DNA of 64,000 bases from the NCBI GenBank assembly GCA_038373865.1, contig JAXGGA010003451.1:38349-102348 (forward strand), read 5' to 3'. Numbering within the stretch: the first letter of the stretch is position 1; the number at the start of each line of letters is the position of its first letter. The stretch is from Uloborus plumipes (Eukaryota > Arthropoda > Arachnida > Araneae > Uloboridae). Of the stretch, positions 1 to 13,923 are shown piece after piece. The notes under the pieces were generated by a model. The model was not told the origin of the DNA. It saw only the letters and a program-made list of their open reading frames with translations, and made no database searches. The position numbers and the translations under genes are program-made.

Positions 1-598
1 AATAACTCTAAAGGCGTATTTTTTAGTTTTCTTGAACTATAATTATTTTTTCGCTTTATTAGTATCACATGTGGGTTTGTTTGTTTGTTTGTTTGTAACT
101 CTGAATAAAAGATAAAATGCACGTTCTTCACAAATATAAAAGTAATATATTTAATACTATTATTAATACTTAAGGCTAAGCTATATTAGATGTTGATGTA
201 TTATAAGTGCATGTAAACTTATCGGATATTCAATAGTTTTGAAAATCAGAAAAAAATCAGAGTATCATGTGAAATGTTTTGATTAACTCTAAAAGAGTAT
301 TTTGTTTTTTCAGCTATATTTTAAAATTATTACAATAGTAGGTTGGATCATTATTAATTCTAGCTGTAAGGTTGCTCAGTAGAATGTTGCTTTATCCTCA
401 AAGAGTGTCCGTTTGTAAACGTTTGTAAATAAAGATGAGTCTGTGGTGTTGTGTTTATTTGCTAAAAATATGCACTGCAGTTAATAAATAAATGTCCTAC
501 CGGCACCTACCGGCAACCAGAGGTGGAAGAGTTTAGAAATCTTTCTAGCCAAGGGTATTTTAAACGAGCTAGAATTTTATGATGGGATAATCTATGTA
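1..598. other. AT-rich non-coding stretch, nothing recognised
   Basis: I see no open frame with coding character. A short GTTT tandem repeat lies near position 77-96 and the pentamer ACCGG recurs twice near 500. No terminal inverted repeats or flanking duplications were found. Confidence 0.4.
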
Positions 599-806
599 AA
601 AGCCGCCATCTTGTCCCGCGCGTGATGCTCATGTATTTTATTAAAGAGTAAGGATTTTAAATGGTAAAGAACGAAAATTTGTTGGTTAAGAAATCACAAA
701 CCGATGTAGGATCTCTTTGAAAAAAAAACTGTACATCGCCCTTTAAAATTACTACTTTTTAATGAAATACATGACATTCAAGTACGGGACAAGATGGCGG
801 CGTTTT
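599..806. repeat. Hairpin-forming inverted repeat with GCCGCCATCTTG motifs
   Basis: Positions 602-618 (GCCGCCATCTTGTCCCG) are repeated exactly in inverse orientation at 785-801, and the similarity continues inward for about 60 bp at lower identity (for example ATGTATTTTATTAA against its inverse near 760-775). The loop is about 80 bp. This looks like a small foldback or MITE. No clear target duplication was found. The core GCCGCCATCTTG also matches the known YY1/Pho-type binding motif, which may be coincidental. Confidence 0.5.
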
Positions 807-3800
807 CTTGGAATGGTTCTGATGCGTAAGTGAAAAAAAAAGTGGCAGAAAGACACAATAGGAGTGAAACTTTTGTATTACAGGGAAACATTTAAAAATT
901 TTATCAATCAATTTTGAATAGCATAAATTTTGTTTATCATTCATTTGTTTACATAAAGTTATATATAGTGCTCCTCTGATAATTTGACCTCTCACATTAA
1001 CAATGTTTGTCCCTTTTTCGGGTTATAGGCAAAGGTAATTGATTCGAATTTGAGGAACAACACTTTGTAAAACGATTATTAAAATAGCCCAACTTAATTC
1101 AAGTATAATTACCCTTCCCTGTTACCCAAAAAAGAAGCAAAGAATGTCCATGACTTAGTTTAACTTATCAGAAGAGCACTATACATATGTATCAAATTAC
1201 ATACATATTAAGTTAGGCCCTCTCAACTTTGCTACGCCTTTGTAGCACTGGTGCTTGGTTTTTATACATAGAACCAGAATTCCCACATGTTATTAATGTA
1301 AAGCGAAAAATGCACATCTTTGGAGCGCCCCCCCCCCCCTATTTTCTAAGTGAATGAAGTATTGCTGTCTAATGTTAGGCACTTCAGAAGGATATTCCCG
1401 ATGCCAAATGCAGAAAGAATAAACAATAGTTAAATTTTTGATGATTATTTTAGTATTAATCTTGCATTTGAATTTGCTCATTTCTTTCAAACTTCGGTCA
1501 AATGTGGCAAAAAATCTGTGGGTGATGGAGAAAAACTATTTACTCATTTAAATATAGCACATCATTTTACATTAAGATCAAGTTTTTTTTTTTTTTTTTT
1601 TTTGTAGACCAGTGTAATAGATCTTGGACAAGTTTTATAAATAAACAGTTTGTTGTCTGTAGATAAAAAAGTATACTGATCATGAGAGGGGGCTGTGGTG
1701 TCTTTTGAGGTGATAAAAAATGATATTTCAATGTGAAAGCAGACCATTCCCACTTCTAAGTCAGCAGCGATATCTACGCAGTCAATCTTTACCCAGTATA
1801 TGTGATTCGTATAGCAGATCAGAAACAGTAAAAAGTATTAAACAAAAACCTGTTTTTTTTTACCCTTCTTTTTTCGAATCTATAAACATAAATTGAATCA
1901 ACTTCATGGATGAAAGAAAACATTTTAGAATCATTTCTTAGTTCACAAAAGCCGAATTTCTTTGTGCGGTTCAGTTTAGAGTTTTGTAAGTAGACCTAGA
2001 TCAAGGGTTTGAATCGTCGCACAATGGTTTGAGGGCGGAAAAAATAGGTATTTCAAAGTTTGAACATCGAAAATTTTTAATGCCATAATTACTTAGGCTT
2101 TGAGTTGTAGTAACATACTCTAAAAGATTTATTTGGAAAAAAAATGCATATTACCGAAAATAAGCCAAGAATGTTGAACAATTACGTTTTTAATTAATTT
2201 TGGACGTGACGCTATACTGCAGTTTAAATTCATTTGTTCAGTAATCCGAACTTAAATTTAAAAAAAAAATATTTCCCATTGTTCTTTCACGCCTATAGAA
2301 TGCATATTACACCAAAAATAAAAATTAAAATTAATAAAAATTTAAAATTATCGGAAGTGAAAAAAAAGGAATTGCAAAAAAATTTTATGAAATATATTGA
2401 GGCATTTATTTTTATCGGCGACTTCCGGTGAGCTTAAAGTTATATAGAAAAATAGTTTGAATCTTCCTGTAACTAAAAAAATATTTTAGCTGCGACCACC
2501 TGCGACTGTGGGCGTGGCAGATGTTTTCATTTGAATCTCACTATTTAGAAACACCAATATAGTAAACTAAAAAAAAACTAAAAAATAACATATGGTATAA
2601 CGGGGATAAATTTATTTTTAACAAAGAAATTGGCCATCAATTTTGACGTATTTGAAAAAAAAATCTGCACCTTAAAGCCAGACTAACATAAGTCACACTT
2701 TCACTACTTCTCAAGGAGAGCGATCTACGCTCACGGGATTTTTTCCCACTTTTCCCTCGTTCCGAACCACTGAGCGTCGGATTTGGCATTGTCGACTTTC
2801 AATCCCATTCATGGGGTTTGGTCTCATTAGTCTGCATGGTTTTATTGGGCGCACATACCTGAGTAGCAATGTATGTCCTAATATACTCTCTCAGAAATTA
2901 ATTTACTGCACAAAGTAAGAAGTTATTGGATATGAAGAATTTACTGAAAATAATTTTCTCTCGACTCTTTCGGAAAATAATGTACTGTATTTCGAAAAAA
3001 AATGGCTCGTCCTCCAGAAAGATTGCCGAGACAGGTCGGTCCTAGATCAAGCTAGGACTTATTTTAGTTAAAATCTACTCAAATTTTAAACTTGGCATGC
3101 GTAAATAGTCAATAAACTTAATTACTAAAACTTTCATGTACTTTCAAATGCATTTCATAAATTGAAACGAATTTGGAAGTCTATACTCAAAACTCAAACA
3201 CATAATAATAGAGTATGATGTAAAATATATTTTTATTTTAAATCACGGAGTTTAAGACATTTTTCAATGTATTGTAAAAACTTTCTATAGATTTGCGAGA
3301 AACTGTCCAATGCTCTTTATTTAATTTCATTTATGTTAACCTTTTTATTACCAAATTTAATAATCGATAATAAAGAAAAGAAAGTCATAAAATAGTCGAA
3401 AGTTGACAAAATGATTCTTGATTAGCCTTCTTTTTAGAAGAAATTTTTGTGGCACAGAATGTTGTTATCCAATACCAAAAAATAAATGGCTATTAAACTG
3501 CCAAAAATATTTATCAAATCCACTTAAAGTGTAATTTAATATTTTTGGAGCAAAAAGGCAGGATTGAAAAATATGTTAAAAGGCAGATAGCGTTTGTTAA
3601 TTTAAAAATCGTAATTCATACTCTGAAGGAGCATGACTGTAACATTGGTTGTACTTCCTTCGAAACTGCAAAGGAAAACAAAGAGAAGAAGGAGACAATT
3701 CAGCAAAAATTCTTTTGAAATTTAATATCAGTTCTTTTCATCTTACTTAATATAGGATATGTACCATTCACGGAACGAACTTATCCTAAAGTTGCCAGAT

Positions 3801-6800
3801 TCTTGCGCTTTTTCATTTCCTTCCACAACGAAAGTTTTATATTTCTCGTTAAAATATCCTTTTTTCTTTCTATCTTACTTATTAAAAAGTATGTGTAATG
3901 TTTTTATTAATCATTCTCCGGTTTCTCAAAGACCATCGCTGAAGTATTAATGGGTTCTTTCATTAATGAGAATGATCTTAAGAGATCATTATTTCGTTCC
4001 GCGTAATAACGCTTAATTTCCAAGTAAAAGACTCGTTAACATTTTCAGTCATTATTTTACTTTTGAAAAGAAATGGTATATGAGGTTGTTTATATCCTAT
4101 TTCCCACCCCAGATTAGCAGAACAGTTTTCTTTCTTAGTAAAGCTAATGGAAGATTTTTGTGATAATATTCATTTGATCCGACTGTGATAATTTGGTGAT
4201 TGGGCTACTATTGCCACGGGTAAATCTTAAAAGCATATTTCGTAACATTTCTTCGAAGGAATATTAATGAACTTTATCGAGTCGTTTTTCCAATGTTAAT
4301 CTTTTTCACAGTGCTCAATTTCAAGGAGTCTAGCTGTTTTCAAGTATGAATATGTTTTGCAATAAATATTTGAACTAATCAAATGAAAAACTAAAAAATA
4401 GGTCAATGTATAAAATCAAAACAAAAAGAAGTGCTTACGCTTTAAATAACTATCCATAAAGTCCCGCTCGAATTTCTAAAAGTTTTGAACGAAACTTAGA
4501 TTTCATTTAGGGTACATTTTAGGATTCCTCTCTTATTAATAATGACCTGGAAAATAGAACAGTGCATACTACTTAATGAAGAATGAACTTCTTTCTCACT
4601 CAAAATTCGTGAGCATGTTTTTAGCTCAATCAAGTCAAACATTATTGTCAAACGCCTGTTTTATTTCAAACCCAACTAAGTTCACGAAAAATTTCCGCCT
4701 TTCTTGTATAATTTATAATAATTTGATCTGGTTTTAATTCAAATCCTATTTCTTTAAAAAATGAAATATCTTTGGCAGTGGCGTACTCAAAATTATTTTT
4801 AAGGGCTGCGTATTGTCATTGCAACAAAAGGAGCTCATTTTCAGTTTCGAACTACCACTTGGAAAAAAAAACTAAAGCGTGGGTTATATCAGTCTTATTT
4901 GTTTTATTTGCCACTATTAATAAATAAAATTTTAATCAACTTTTAAAAAACACAAAAATAAATATCATGTAAGAGAAATGAGAAAAATACCCGTGAAAAC
5001 TAAAACATCTACTTACCAGAAACAGCGAAATCCACCTTTAAAAAATGATCGAAATCAATAATTAAATAGGAAAAAAAAAAGATTTCAATTAGAGTCCAGG
5101 TTATATACAACCACATAAATGCATACGCAATTGCATATTTGTATTTAGTTTGTGGACGTTAGTTGCATATAAATTATTAAAAATGGCTATCTCTATTTCC
5201 TTTAATGTACCTTACATCAATATTCAGGGGTTTTTTGATCTTTTGATCTGAAGAATTTTTTTTTACAAATATTTTGTATTTTATAAGGAGAAAAAAATCG
5301 GGACACTGATGGAGCCATTTCGTGGAAATGAATATTACCCCTTCCAGTTGTCAATAGGAACAAAAACTGAACTATAGTCAGACTGAGATAGAAAACTCAA
5401 GTACAACTACAACGTAATAGATTTATGCCGTATACATTTTTTCCACATAAAAAGACTCACAAGTTATTTCACTTAAAAAGTTATATTTTTTATATACTCT
5501 AACTTACCTTGCATTTCTAAAACTCTCAGTTAATCATTATAATAAAACTATTCATACAATTGCATACTATATGCATGAATTTAATGATGGAAATTGTCTC
5601 TCGTACAATAACTCACTATTGCTTTATTTATAGTATAGTTTTGCACATACATATTATTAAATTTATCTGTTATCAACAAGTTACTATTGAATTATTACCA
5701 CAGTTGCTAACACACTAATATTCTGTGCATTTCATCGAATGCTTAAGCATATGCATAATCAAATGTAGATTCTTGGGACAGTACATTGAAATGAAACATT
5801 TTGAAGAATTATGTGTTGAATGATAGCACACCTGCTGGTATTATACAGAAAGATCTGAATTGGATTCCAGATGGAATAAATAAGCGCTTGTACGTCAGCT
5901 TAACCTTTGTATTGCAATGTTATAGTTAATTTAAATTATTTCAAATTCTTGACAATGATGTAATTACATAGGAAAGTAACAGTTGTTGCTTTAGCTAACT
6001 GACATATAACAAGTTTAGCTCTCAATAAAACGCGATTTCATATCCATTAAAATTTTCATTCTTCTTAAATATCCTATAATAAATTAGCAAAAGTTGGATT
6101 TTTTTTTCTTTCATTCACAACAATAAAAGAGCCTAAATAATGCTTTCAACTTTAACGGAAAACAGAGTGAAGAGTCAGAAATCCGTTATTTTTTTTTTTT
6201 AAGTTTGAAATCCATAAGTCATTGTTTTAGGAGTAACCACCGTCATGGGGAAGCAAGAACAAAAAAAAAGTGTCATTTTGAAAAAAATTGTTTTTTTTTT
6301 TTTTATTTTCAATACTTAAAATTTTTATTTCTTTTTTCTTTTTCTTTAAATGTCCAAAATAACTCACATTTGACGTTTACGTGTAAAAATTATTTTTAAT
6401 TCGTACTTGTTTTTGTACTTCTTTGATGATGTATTTTATGCCTAATATGAGCGATTTGCTGTAATTGTGCAACAATCTTTTAGCATCTGCTCTTAGTTTA
6501 CCATATATCTTATTATTTCTTCAATAAAACACAATACATAGCATATTCAGCAAAAAATACATATATATTTTTAGACTAGAATAATATTTAAATAATGCTT
6601 AATGATACCGCAGATTTTGAGCTAGAAAACTTTGAGCAAATAATCATGATGTAGCTCACAAACAGGAACACATGTGAGTGGAAAGTAAATTTTTCGAGCA
6701 AAAAACAAGTTAGAAAATAAGTGCTCGAAATGAAATCTTTCTAAATAATTAAAAAATAATTTCTTGCTAGAAATAGTTAATAAAAGCTATTTCGTGTAAA

Positions 6801-7766
6801 ACCGGTTTCTAAATAGTTTCACTTAAAACTATAAACTGCGTAATTAATTTAGCATCTGTTACTAATGCACAACAGCGAAACTAAAAAATTGTTTTATAGT
6901 TTTCCTTGAGAAGTATAAATTAATTTCCTGAATTGAGTATTTTCATACCTGTTTCATTTTTCAAAGTGTTGTCAGTTTCTTCAATAATGTATGAAATAGA
7001 AAAATTGAACACATTTTGAAGTTAATGCTGTTAAAAATAAATTAAACGATATGTTATGTCTCTCTGTAAAAACATTTAAGTTTACATAGCTTGGTTAAAG
7101 GTGATTAATTTATTATTTTAATCACGTGAACTAATTGAAACAGATTGATAAATGCTTTCTGAAAAGGAGTTTTTTTATTTATTTTTCCTTTTTATTTTTT
7201 ATTTTTTTTTTTTTGCAATTATTAATAACAAAACGTTCAGCAATATTAACCTTTTTATGAATTTGTTTTATAAAGTAAAGTGTACTTTCACGTCAAGTAA
7301 AACTTTAGTAATTAATTAAATGGCATTCAAATTACTGTTATTGCTAATACATAAATCGAAATTAAAGTTTAGTTTCAGCTATATTTCAAGCAAATAACAC
7401 TGAAGAACAATGATTTAGCAGTTCTAGATTTGTGACTTGTTCTTGACTAACTTATGAAATGTAAGTCCAAATATGATATAACTTAAATCTATAGCGTCAA
7501 GATTTTTAGTTACATATTGATCAGAGAGATAAAATCGCAAAATAAAAGATTTTTGAAAAAATGGGGACGAAAAGGATTTTAAGATAAGCACCAATCATCA
7601 ACTTTTGCGTTGACAGAATAAAAAGTAATTGTTTTGTATTACTGATGAACAAGGAATAATTCGGTTGTTTCTCTTTTTTCAAAAATATTTTCTGTTGAAA
7701 GGGGTTAATTGCTTTTTGCCTTAATTTGGACTCATTTTCTTTCTCAAATAAGTAATTTTAAAATAC
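807..7766. other. Long AT-rich stretch without supported genes
   Basis: The few open frames are short, start at non-ATG codons or are low in complexity. Recognisable items are limited: a C tract near 1328-1340; a sequence near 2665-2686 that resembles the end of the MITE family at 11655 and 14209; a terminal-like motif CAGTGGCGTACTC at 4776, shared with hAT-like ends elsewhere in the window; a short hairpin AATGATCT-TAAG-AGATCATT near 3972-3991. The rest shows only homopolymer runs and no structure I can name. Confidence 0.4.
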
Positions 7767-7774
7767 CCTCAGTC

Positions 7775-8486
7775 CAGTGGCGTACGCAGACAAATCATTT
7801 CAGGGGAGGCTGAGCCGAGACTTAGAGGAAGAGGGCAGGCACCTCATAAAATGTAACTAAGAAAGTAAATGTTTCGAATTTCTGATACCAATGCTAATGA
7901 CAAAATTGAAATGACAAAAGTGCATCATTAATTTTTTTAGCAGTATAATTGTTGTTGAAGCCGAGAAGTAAAGATAAATTAAGTAATAATTTAAAAGATA
8001 AATTAAAATTTGAAAAGCTCTCTTAAAAACGTGTTTCCTAACAAGTGCATGCAATATTTTGGTAAATTTGTGCTTTAATAATATTAATTTTGCGATTTAT
8101 TTTACTATTGTTTCTAATGTTGTGTTTCAATTACATGTGTTGAAATGTATTGAACAGCAGAATCAGATGCATGAACAAGCATTAATCGGTATTTCTGAAA
8201 CAAATTTGCAATAAAAATAGGTAAAATTGAATTATAAGATAGACATAAACGTAACAAACAGTAAAATGGCACATATCGAAATAGAAAGAAAGCAAGAAAG
8301 AATTTACTCTTTTTTTCTTTCTTTGAACTTTTCACATAGTTAAATTTTCTCTCTACAGAAAATTTCGCCATGTTGCGATTTCAGAAAAAAGAAAAAAAAG
8401 GTAATAGCTAAAATGCTTTAAATTCTTTTTTGAATATTTCGGAGGGGACTGCAGCCCTATCGGCCCACCCCTTGAATACGCCACAG
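7775..8486. mobile_element. hAT-like non-autonomous DNA element
   Basis: The element begins CAGTGGCGTACGCAGAC and ends with a sequence whose reverse complement is CTGTGGCGTATTCAAGG, giving an imperfect terminal inverted repeat. It is flanked by CCTCAGTC (7767-7774) and CCTCCGTC (8487-8494), an 8-bp direct repeat with one mismatch. An 8-bp target duplication with CAGTGGCGTA ends is typical of hAT elements. Length is 712 bp. There is no transposase frame; the minus-strand open frame inside (8114-8371) has no recognisable domain. Related ends occur at 4776, 10342, 16014 and 32202. Confidence 0.7.
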
Positions 8487-9639
8487 CCTCCGTCGCTGCT
8501 TCATTCTCGCTGCTGACGTCCTGAGTGGACAAGTCTTAGCAAATGCAATTTATAGACGAGCCGGCATTTTGGATCGGATTTTTCATTGTTGCTGAGCAAT
8601 GGTTATCAGAGATCCAAAATACAATATACATCGCCTTGGTTCTACACGTTAAAATTTCCACACGGGAAAAAAAGATGTGTGAAGTTCACTTTTCCATAGC
8701 TGGTTTTTAAGAAAACTCTACATAAATCTCAAAATCAATAAATTTCATCTATACCTTCTAATCCATATTGCCCACCCCCCTGCAAAATTTCTCAAAAATT
8801 TCCATATTCTAATTTTCTTCTAAATTTTTGGCAGAATTCATGGTCCAAATTTTATTTTAAATGTCAAATGCTGGATAGTTAAAATTTGAGATGACACTTT
8901 CTTTTTTTTCGAAAAAAGCTATATGATTTCCTTGAGTGTTTTCTGTTGTACAGATTTCATTTTCGTCCACTGAAAACATTTCAAGTTAAAGAATGCGCTC
9001 AGAGCTCATAATACAATTCTTAGTTAGCACAACTCGATGATTTGAAATACTGTTGTTCTGCTCTTCAACGTGCAATTTGTAATGAGCGCTGAGAATGAAA
9101 CTGGTGTAAGTCACCGTTACATATCAAGTAACTCTAGTTTTGTGTAACACCGTGTCAAGCAAAAACTGTTATACATCTTGAAATGATCTCATTGTCTTTT
9201 TAATTATATAAAGTTCGAGTTTTTTTACTGTAAATTTAACTTGGCTTAAAACATACATTCAGCCTATGAGTGATTTATAACACCACTGTCGTTCTGATCG
9301 TTAAATAGAATTTGTGAAAGAAAGTGTCAAGTTATACTCTGTTTTGGTATTTATTCTATAACGATTTTCGCAAAATAATGAAGTTTAGTTTTAAGTAGTT
9401 TCTTAAAGGTTTTAAGCATTAAAATATTTACAATTTTAACTGAAAAAGCTCATTTAAACTTTTAGATCTTCTCTGTTATTAATGAAATGACAAAAATTAT
9501 GCAATCGATGTTTTCAACATCGATGTTTCAAAACATCGATCTTCTTTTTATAGAAATTACTTGCACATTTAAATGTACAGAAAAAAAGTAACTCTCGAAT
9601 ACATTGCGCCTCTTTATATCACTCAAATTAAATTTATCC

Positions 9640-10020
9640 TTTTGTCTCCTGAAAAACATCAACCCTATGATATCGATAGCAATTACAGTAAACTTTTTTA
9701 GTAGTAATATGACTGTGATACTGTAAATATTGACTGCTATTTCATGAAACGTGAAAAAAAACCTTATGGAAACAAATCTAAATCATAACAATAAGCAAAT
9801 CTCTAATTGCCAATCTGTAATATTTATTTTTTCCTGAAAAACATCAACCTATGAAATCGATAGCAATTACAGACAACTGTTTAGTAGATAGATTTGCAAC
9901 TGTATTAAATGATAATTTTATTTATCGCATATTTTCATGAAACTTTTCGTGAAATGTAAAACAGTTATGGAAAAAACATCTAAAGCAAAACAAAAACACG
10001 ATCTATAAAAATCGTTCACC
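9640..10020. repeat. Diverged direct duplication of about 180 bp
   Basis: The segment near 9650-9715 (CCTGAAAAACATCAACC, then ATCGATAGCAATTACAG) recurs near 9832-9890 with the same order of motifs, followed in both copies by a Lys/Asn-like A-rich tail (CATGAAAC, TTATGGAAA, CATCTAAA/AATCTAAA). A neighbouring ATCGATGTTTT palindrome cluster sits at 9505-9542. This may be part of an old transposon; no ends were identified. Confidence 0.35.
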
Positions 10021-10949
10021 TGAAATCATTGTAGTAACTTTGTTAAAACTATTCAAAACGATGATCTTGCTACTTGTTAAAGTTGGAAATTTCTCTTAAA
10101 CGAGCGTCATTTCAACATTAGGGGAAAGAGTTTTTCGAACTTTTGTAGTCTTCGTTACAGTACTTAGTCTGCATTTTAGATCTACTAGGAAAAGATCAGC
10201 TATAGATGAGAATTCAAAATGCTTCCTTTTGCACCTTGACCGAATTCATTGCACCGCATCCAAAATATAAAAAATATATTCTTATGTTTTTACTTAAACT
10301 ATGATGTCGTTAAAATTATTATAAGTAACTTCATCGTTACTGAGTGGCGTAACTAGTCTCTTATACTCAAAGGTAAATAATATAAGTAATAATTTGAAAA
10401 ATATATCTTACGTGCTAACTGTTCTTTCTACCAGAAAAACTATCATTTTCAAATTTTGCACCATTGGAAAGTTCATAAAAAATACTTAAGGCTAAGTTTT
10501 TTCACAAACCGTCAAACTCTAATCGCCTGAACTAACAAGAAAAAGAGTTAATTCTTAGTTAGCAAAACTCATAATTTACGATTTTTTTTTCCAATCGCGC
10601 AATGTGTAATGAGCTTGAAAAATTGACCTTTAATCAAATTCTTGATATATCAAGAACTCTTAGTAGTTGAAAATCGTGCTCTATAACAAAAACTGTAAAA
10701 TTTCTAAACATTTAATATAATCCTTTCTTCATGGAACCTACTCAGGATTTGATGATTACTATTATATAAGTTTCCAAAGTGGGGTCCATAAAGAAAGGAG
10801 AGGGTTGCTACGAAACATGCTAGGAATCTACTCTGCTATGTAAAAAATTAAGGATGAAACGGTTTGTTCTATATAACACTGCACAAAAGCTTTCCAAATT
10901 CATGCCAATATAATACCATAAGATCCCCAAGACGTAAGAGCACTGGCAA

Positions 10950-11565
10950 TGTAAGCAATGCTCGTAAAAAAAAATAATAATAATGATAATAAACTTTATT
11001 GGAAAAATAGTATTAAGCACAATGCGACGGAAGGTAAAAAGATTCATGTGGGAATTAGTAGATTTGAACCCCCTTGCTGTTGGGCATGTTTTACATTGGC
11101 AGCTGATGCTGAATATAATGGTATGAATGAGCGTGTTGTGAGCTGCGTATTCCTCTTGCGGTGCCAGCTGCAGCTCCAGAATCGTTACTGGAAGTAAATT
11201 AACAGCTGCAAAGCTTCTCCCTAGAAAGTTCTAACCATGCTCGATGGGGATTTAGATCCCAAGACCATACCAAAAGCTTTATGCTCTCCAACAGATACCC
11301 GTAAAATATAGCCGGGCTTTGTGGTCCATGGACAGGTATTGCAGACACATAGCCCATCTAAAAAGGCGCACATAACAATAAAGAGCCTCCTTTAGACAGT
11401 CTCTGTGACTTTAGCCCCTTCGAAGATGTGAAGGTCTATAAAACTACTAATGATGATGACTCAAAATCTCATCTGGCGCAAAGGCAAGAGTCAAACCCGC
11501 CATCTCAACTGCAGCAAGCTGATCGAACAGACCGCTCGACGGTGTCCATAAGCTGTGTAAGTGGG
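10950..11565 (-). mobile_element. Possible tRNA-derived SINE remnants
   Basis: On the minus strand, 11475-11556 reads like a Ser/Leu tRNA: GTCGAGCGGT resembles an A box and CGGGTTTGACTC resembles a B box. A second B-box-like motif (GGTTCAAATC) lies near 11054-11063 on the same strand. The low-coordinate end carries an ATTATTATT-type tail next to an A/T run near 10968-10985. The whole could be one long SINE or two overlapping remnants. No clean target duplication was found, so this is tentative. Confidence 0.3.
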
Positions 11566-11654
11566 CTTAACATTAATGAACTTCATGACAAAATGGTTTA
11601 CTTTAAAGTTAGATTAATTTAAAATCTTAGAAGTAGTTAGAGTCTAGCAATATT

Positions 11655-11796
11655 CTGTACCTCAGAACCAGACTAACGAAAGTCCATTTTCGTCATTTTT
11701 CGGTAGAGGGGAAAAACGATTGTCGAATACATCGTTTTTCCCCTCTACTGAAAAATGACGAAAATGGACTTACGTTAGTCTGGTTCTGAGGTACAG
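11655..11796. mobile_element. Palindromic MITE, 4-bp duplication family, copy 1
   Basis: The 142-bp element starts CTGTACCTCAGAACCAG and ends with its inverse; the two arms pair over almost the whole length, leaving a loop of only about a dozen bases, and include the sequence CCATTTTCGTCATTTTTC. It is flanked by TATT on both sides (11651-11654 and 11797-11800). It looks like an internally deleted relative of the copy at 14209-14435. Superfamily not assigned. Confidence 0.65.
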
Positions 11797-12059
11797 TATT
11801 GTGCAAGCAACAATAAATTGGGATTTTCGTATTTTGAGATTACATCAAATAAGATTCCTTTCACTCAATTTGTATCCCCATGTTACTGGAGTGCAAAATC
11901 CCTCAAATCAGATAGAAGGGAGTATCACGGATGCCTTTAAAGAATACGGATATTTCCCCTTCTTACGAGTGGGTCATAAACGTCCGTTATCGTGCCGGTA
12001 TTTAATCAGAATAAAGACCTACTTAAAGGAATTAGAAAGGAAAGTTCTGACGTAAAGTG

Positions 12060-12440
12060 AGTCGTCGCGCAAATGATTGCATGCCATCTCCGATCCAGAA
12101 GTGCGGCTAGTTCCTGGGCTTTCGGGTCTCGTGATTGGAGGAGAGGGAGTCACGTGATTACAGGCGCTTATTCGCCATTACACGGATTTGTTCCGGACGT
12201 CATTAGATCTTTCCACACAATGGAACGTGCACGCCGGGGCTGTAAAGACAGTGGAAGAAATGGCCCGGCATTTATTCTGGTTTTGCTGTGTTGCGGATAA
12301 TGTCACGTTTTCTACAATGGAGGTCATTTTATCGAATGTTAACCAATTAAGAAGCAGGGAACTGTTCTTGGTTATTGTGGGGGCAATCTTTATTTTTAAA
12401 TGCTGTTTTCTGTGGAAGAGAAGAAAAGTAAAATGAAAGT
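12060..12440. other. GC-richer unique stretch with CpG content
   Basis: This segment is visibly richer in G+C and CpG than its surroundings and includes CACGTG at about 12152 and several CCGG sites. Overlapping plus-strand open frames of 75 and 82 codons exist (12073-12300, 12188-12436), but their predicted proteins show no domain I recognise. It could be a promoter, an isolated exon or a piece of an unrecognised repeat. Confidence 0.3.
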
Positions 12441-13195
12441 GCTAAGCGTATTTCACAATAACTGCAGTTGTAACTTGGTCTAGACACTGTAAAAGTTGTT
12501 AATTAAAATATGGAAAAGGGTAAAAGTGTCTCAAAAAAGTTTTCGAAATCCGTTGAGTTTTTAAAGAAATTTATTTACAAAGTTTCAGTAAAGGAACACA
12601 ACATTTATTTTATTAAACCTTTCGCATCGCCAAGGCTGTCAGGACAATTAAATAGAATGCTGTAAGAAGTGTATTTCATTACAGTGAACGCAATAAGTGC
12701 GAGGTGTTAAAATGAATTTAGGGTTTAAAAAAGCAATAGAAAAGTTTGAAGATAAATTTGACCACACTAAATAATGTGTTTTTGATTCAATAAGAATTTG
12801 ATTAACATTTAGACAATAAAAACAGTGTAATAAAGTGTATTTTACAGCAAATTTACTTTATCATGACAAGTGCCTGAAAACGGAATAGGCCTGAGACCGA
12901 ACCTCCTCTTCCTAAGGAGCCCCATTAAAGAATCATGTCTTATTATTATTAGAAAAATTTTCATGAGTCATGAAGGTTAATGAAGTTTAAAAAGCTCTGA
13001 AAAAAAGAATTGTTCTGTAAATGCCTATTTTTTTCTTAAGAATAGTTGTATTCAGAAGTGAATAGTGTATATAATGCTGGTTGAGGGAATTATGCGTTTC
13101 GCCATTTTCTTGTGAGCTATAAAATAACTAAGTCATTAAAATGTGTATAAAAATGCTGTGACAATGCAAGGCAAGGCTCCATGGCGACTGCACAC

Positions 13196-13923
13196 GTAGG
13201 GTGTATTACGATTTTTTTTTTTTTTTTTGAAATTCAAAATTTCAAATGGATAAAAAGTTGTCACTATGTTCACATAGTTACCAAAAAATTTTTTTTGAAA
13301 TAGAAAAATATTTAGATAAGCCGGGATGACCTTGAAGTTTCAAGTTTTTTTAGTAAAAACGATGATTTTTTTTTTTTTAATGTATAAATTATGTGTAAAG
13401 CAAAAATAACTTTTTAAGTGCAAAAATGGACTACTTAAGAAGTAATCTATTAATAAAAAATATATCGGAGCTAAAGTTGAACTTTTAGGTTTCCAGAAAT
13501 TGGATATGAAAAACCTCACATTTTCGCTAGTAAGTCATATTTTTAGAATATTTACTTATCCTGCAAAATATTTTTTATTATTGTATTAATAGTACTAGTA
13601 CAAGCATTGAAGTGCAGCAATTTAAAACAGCGAGATTCGTCCATTTTTCCACTCAAATAATTATTTTGCTTTGCACATAATTTATACATTTTTTACAAAA
13701 ATCATCGTTTTTACTAAAAAACTTGAAATTTCAAGGTAATCCTGGTTGACCTAAATATTTTTCAATTTCAAAATAAATCCTTTTGGTAACTATGTAAGCA
13801 TAGTGACAACTTTTTATCAATTCAAAATTTTGAATTTCCGAAAAAAATTTCAGTGATACACCCAATGGGTAAATATTCTAAAAATATGACTGACTAGCAA
13901 AAATGTGAGGTTTTCACACCCTA
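13196..13923. mobile_element. hAT-like foldback element with 8-bp target duplication
   Basis: The element begins GTAGGGTGT and ends ACACCCTA. It is flanked by the exact 8-bp direct repeat CTGCACAC (13188-13195 and 13924-13931). Inside, a segment of about 200 bp near 13206-13420 recurs inverted near 13650-13855 (shared landmarks: GATAAAAAGTTGTCACTATG, AGTAAAAACGATGATTTTT, ATGTATAAATTATGTG). A second pair of about 50 bp at 13505-13560 and 13868-13915 (ATATTTTTAGAATATTTAC) is also inverted, so the two pairs interleave. No coding frame. The duplication length and TAGGG ends suggest hAT. Confidence 0.7.

Noticed and set aside
12188..12436. 82-codon plus-strand frame with a hydrophobic C-terminal segment
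   Set aside because: It overlaps another frame, has no recognisable domain and no supporting gene structure; kept only as a GC-rich island.
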